This document shows, piece by piece, positions 63,355-64,000 of a stretch of DNA of 64,000 nt. The DNA lies in assembly GCF_016808095.1 (NCBI RefSeq), contig NC_068980.1:8652501-8716500 (forward strand), given 5' to 3'. The stretch's first letter is position 1, and each line of letters starts with the position of its first letter. Made by a program: the position numbers and the translations under genes. The notes below the pieces were generated by a model. The model saw only the letters and a program-made list of their open reading frames with translations, searched no databases and was not told where the DNA came from. The DNA is from Vigna angularis. Lineage: Eukaryota; Streptophyta; Magnoliopsida; Fabales; Fabaceae.

Positions 63355-64000
63355 ATGGCTACTACTAATCAAACATCATCAATTCCAGTACCTATTTTCA
63401 AAGGAGAAAATTATGATTTTTGGAGTGTCAAAATGAAGACATTCTTCCGCTCTCAAGATTTATGGGATATCATAGAAGAGGGATTCACTATTCCAGAAGA
63501 CACCTCTACTCTTACTGTAGCTCAAAAGAAGGAGTTGAAAGAAAACAAGCAGAAGGATTCAAGGGCTTTATTTGTTCTTCAACAAGCAGTTGATGACACA
63601 ATTTTTCCAAGGATAATTGGAGCCACAAGTGCAAAACAAGCTTGGAACACAATACAAGAGGAGTTTCAAGGAAGTGACGAGGTACGCAATATTAAACTTC
63701 ATTCTCTAAGACGAGAGTTTGAATTAATAAGAATGAAAGAATCTGAGACCATTAAAGACTACTATTCTAGAATAAAAGAAATAGTTAGTCAGATGAGAGC
63801 CTATGGGGAAAATATTCTTGACAAAAAGATCGTTGAGAAAATTTTAATTTCTATTCCCCAAAAGTATGATGCAATCGCAACCGCGATTGAACAAACAAAA
63901 GATTTGGCTACATTGTCAATCACACAACTAATGGGCTCGCTTGAAGCTTATGAACAAAGATTGAAAAGGCATGAAGAAGACTCGGTTGAAAATGCCTTTC
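63355..64000 (+). CDS. copia gag (gag-pol N-terminus), partial
   Basis: Open from the ATG at 63355 to the window edge, 215 codons without a stop. It starts with the DUF4219-like segment (VPIFKGENYDFWSVKMKTFF), followed by the UBN2 gag region: a KQAWNTIQEEFQGSDEVRN segment, LRREFELIRMKE, a DYYSRIKEIVSQMRAYG segment, and a KILISIPQKYD motif. This is the capsid-type part of plant copia polyproteins, which packages element RNA in the cytoplasm. Being open this far, the element may be young and intact, but pol cannot be seen. Confidence 0.92.
   Translation, partial: MATTNQTSSIPVPIFKGENYDFWSVKMKTFFRSQDLWDIIEEGFTIPEDTSTLTVAQKKELKENKQKDSRALFVLQQAVDDTIFPRIIGATSAKQAWNTIQEEFQGSDEVRNIKLHSLRREFELIRMKESETIKDYYSRIKEIVSQMRAYGENILDKKIVEKILISIPQKYDAIATAIEQTKDLATLSITQLMGSLEAYEQRLKRHEEDSVENAF

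Larger units (their letters stand above)
62841..64000 (+). mobile_element. Ty1/copia retrotransposon, 5' part, runs off the window
   Basis: A 5' LTR, primer site and open gag are present; pol and the 3' LTR lie outside. The preceding five bases, GGCAT, would be one copy of its target duplication, which cannot be checked here. It lies in the early nodulin-like gene, opposite in direction. Confidence 0.9.

Overview
The window is nuclear DNA of a dicot plant, probably a legume. The clues are very AT-rich intergenic DNA with many (TA)n tracts, short AT-rich introns, plant gene families (bHLH, WSD wax-ester synthase, early nodulin-like, WOX) and a giant Ogre-type Ty3/gypsy element of the kind abundant in legumes. 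I assign no species.

Host genes are few. At 4061-5117 (+) is a three-exon bHLH162-like transcription factor. At 13719-15972 (-) is a complete five-exon WSD1-type O-acyltransferase. At 61607-62840 (-) is the last exon of an early nodulin-like (phytocyanin-type) gene, broken by two transposons.

The rest is layers of mobile DNA. From left to right: a copia LTR end (1-302); two nested Mutator-like elements, each with a perfect 9-bp target duplication (8253-10443 and 8888-10064); a TRIM-like fragment (about 16240-16433); a probable 3.2-kb solo LTR filled with CGAACG repeats (17558-20749); a LINE remnant split by a 1.2-kb solo LTR (23640-26285); a 21-kb Ogre-like element on the minus strand (31527-52591, TSD TCATG); a complete 7-kb Mutator-like element carrying a MULE-OTU transposase and a plant mobile domain gene (54535-61591); a small relative of it (61734-62547); and a copia element running off the right edge (62841-64000).

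The most unusual object is inside the Ogre-like element. Its two 4.19-kb LTRs are nearly identical, so it moved recently, yet its ORF1 and gag are frameshifted and I see no protease, RT or integrase. In the space where pol would lie, on the opposite strand, sits an apparently complete gene: TATA box, CT-rich leader, leader intron, and two coding exons joining into an open 152-residue protein with a WUSCHEL-type homeodomain, a WUS-box-like motif and an EAR-like motif. A retrotransposon carrying an intact antisense WOX-like gene, apparently moved in trans, is the main candidate for something undescribed.

Two further themes stand out. Dense CGAACG arrays occur in the LTRs of two otherwise different retroelements; in the Ogre-like element they lie upstream of the LTR TATA box. 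Palindromes built from ACGGATGT/ACATCCGT lie about 420 bp from the left end of both members of the Mutator family.
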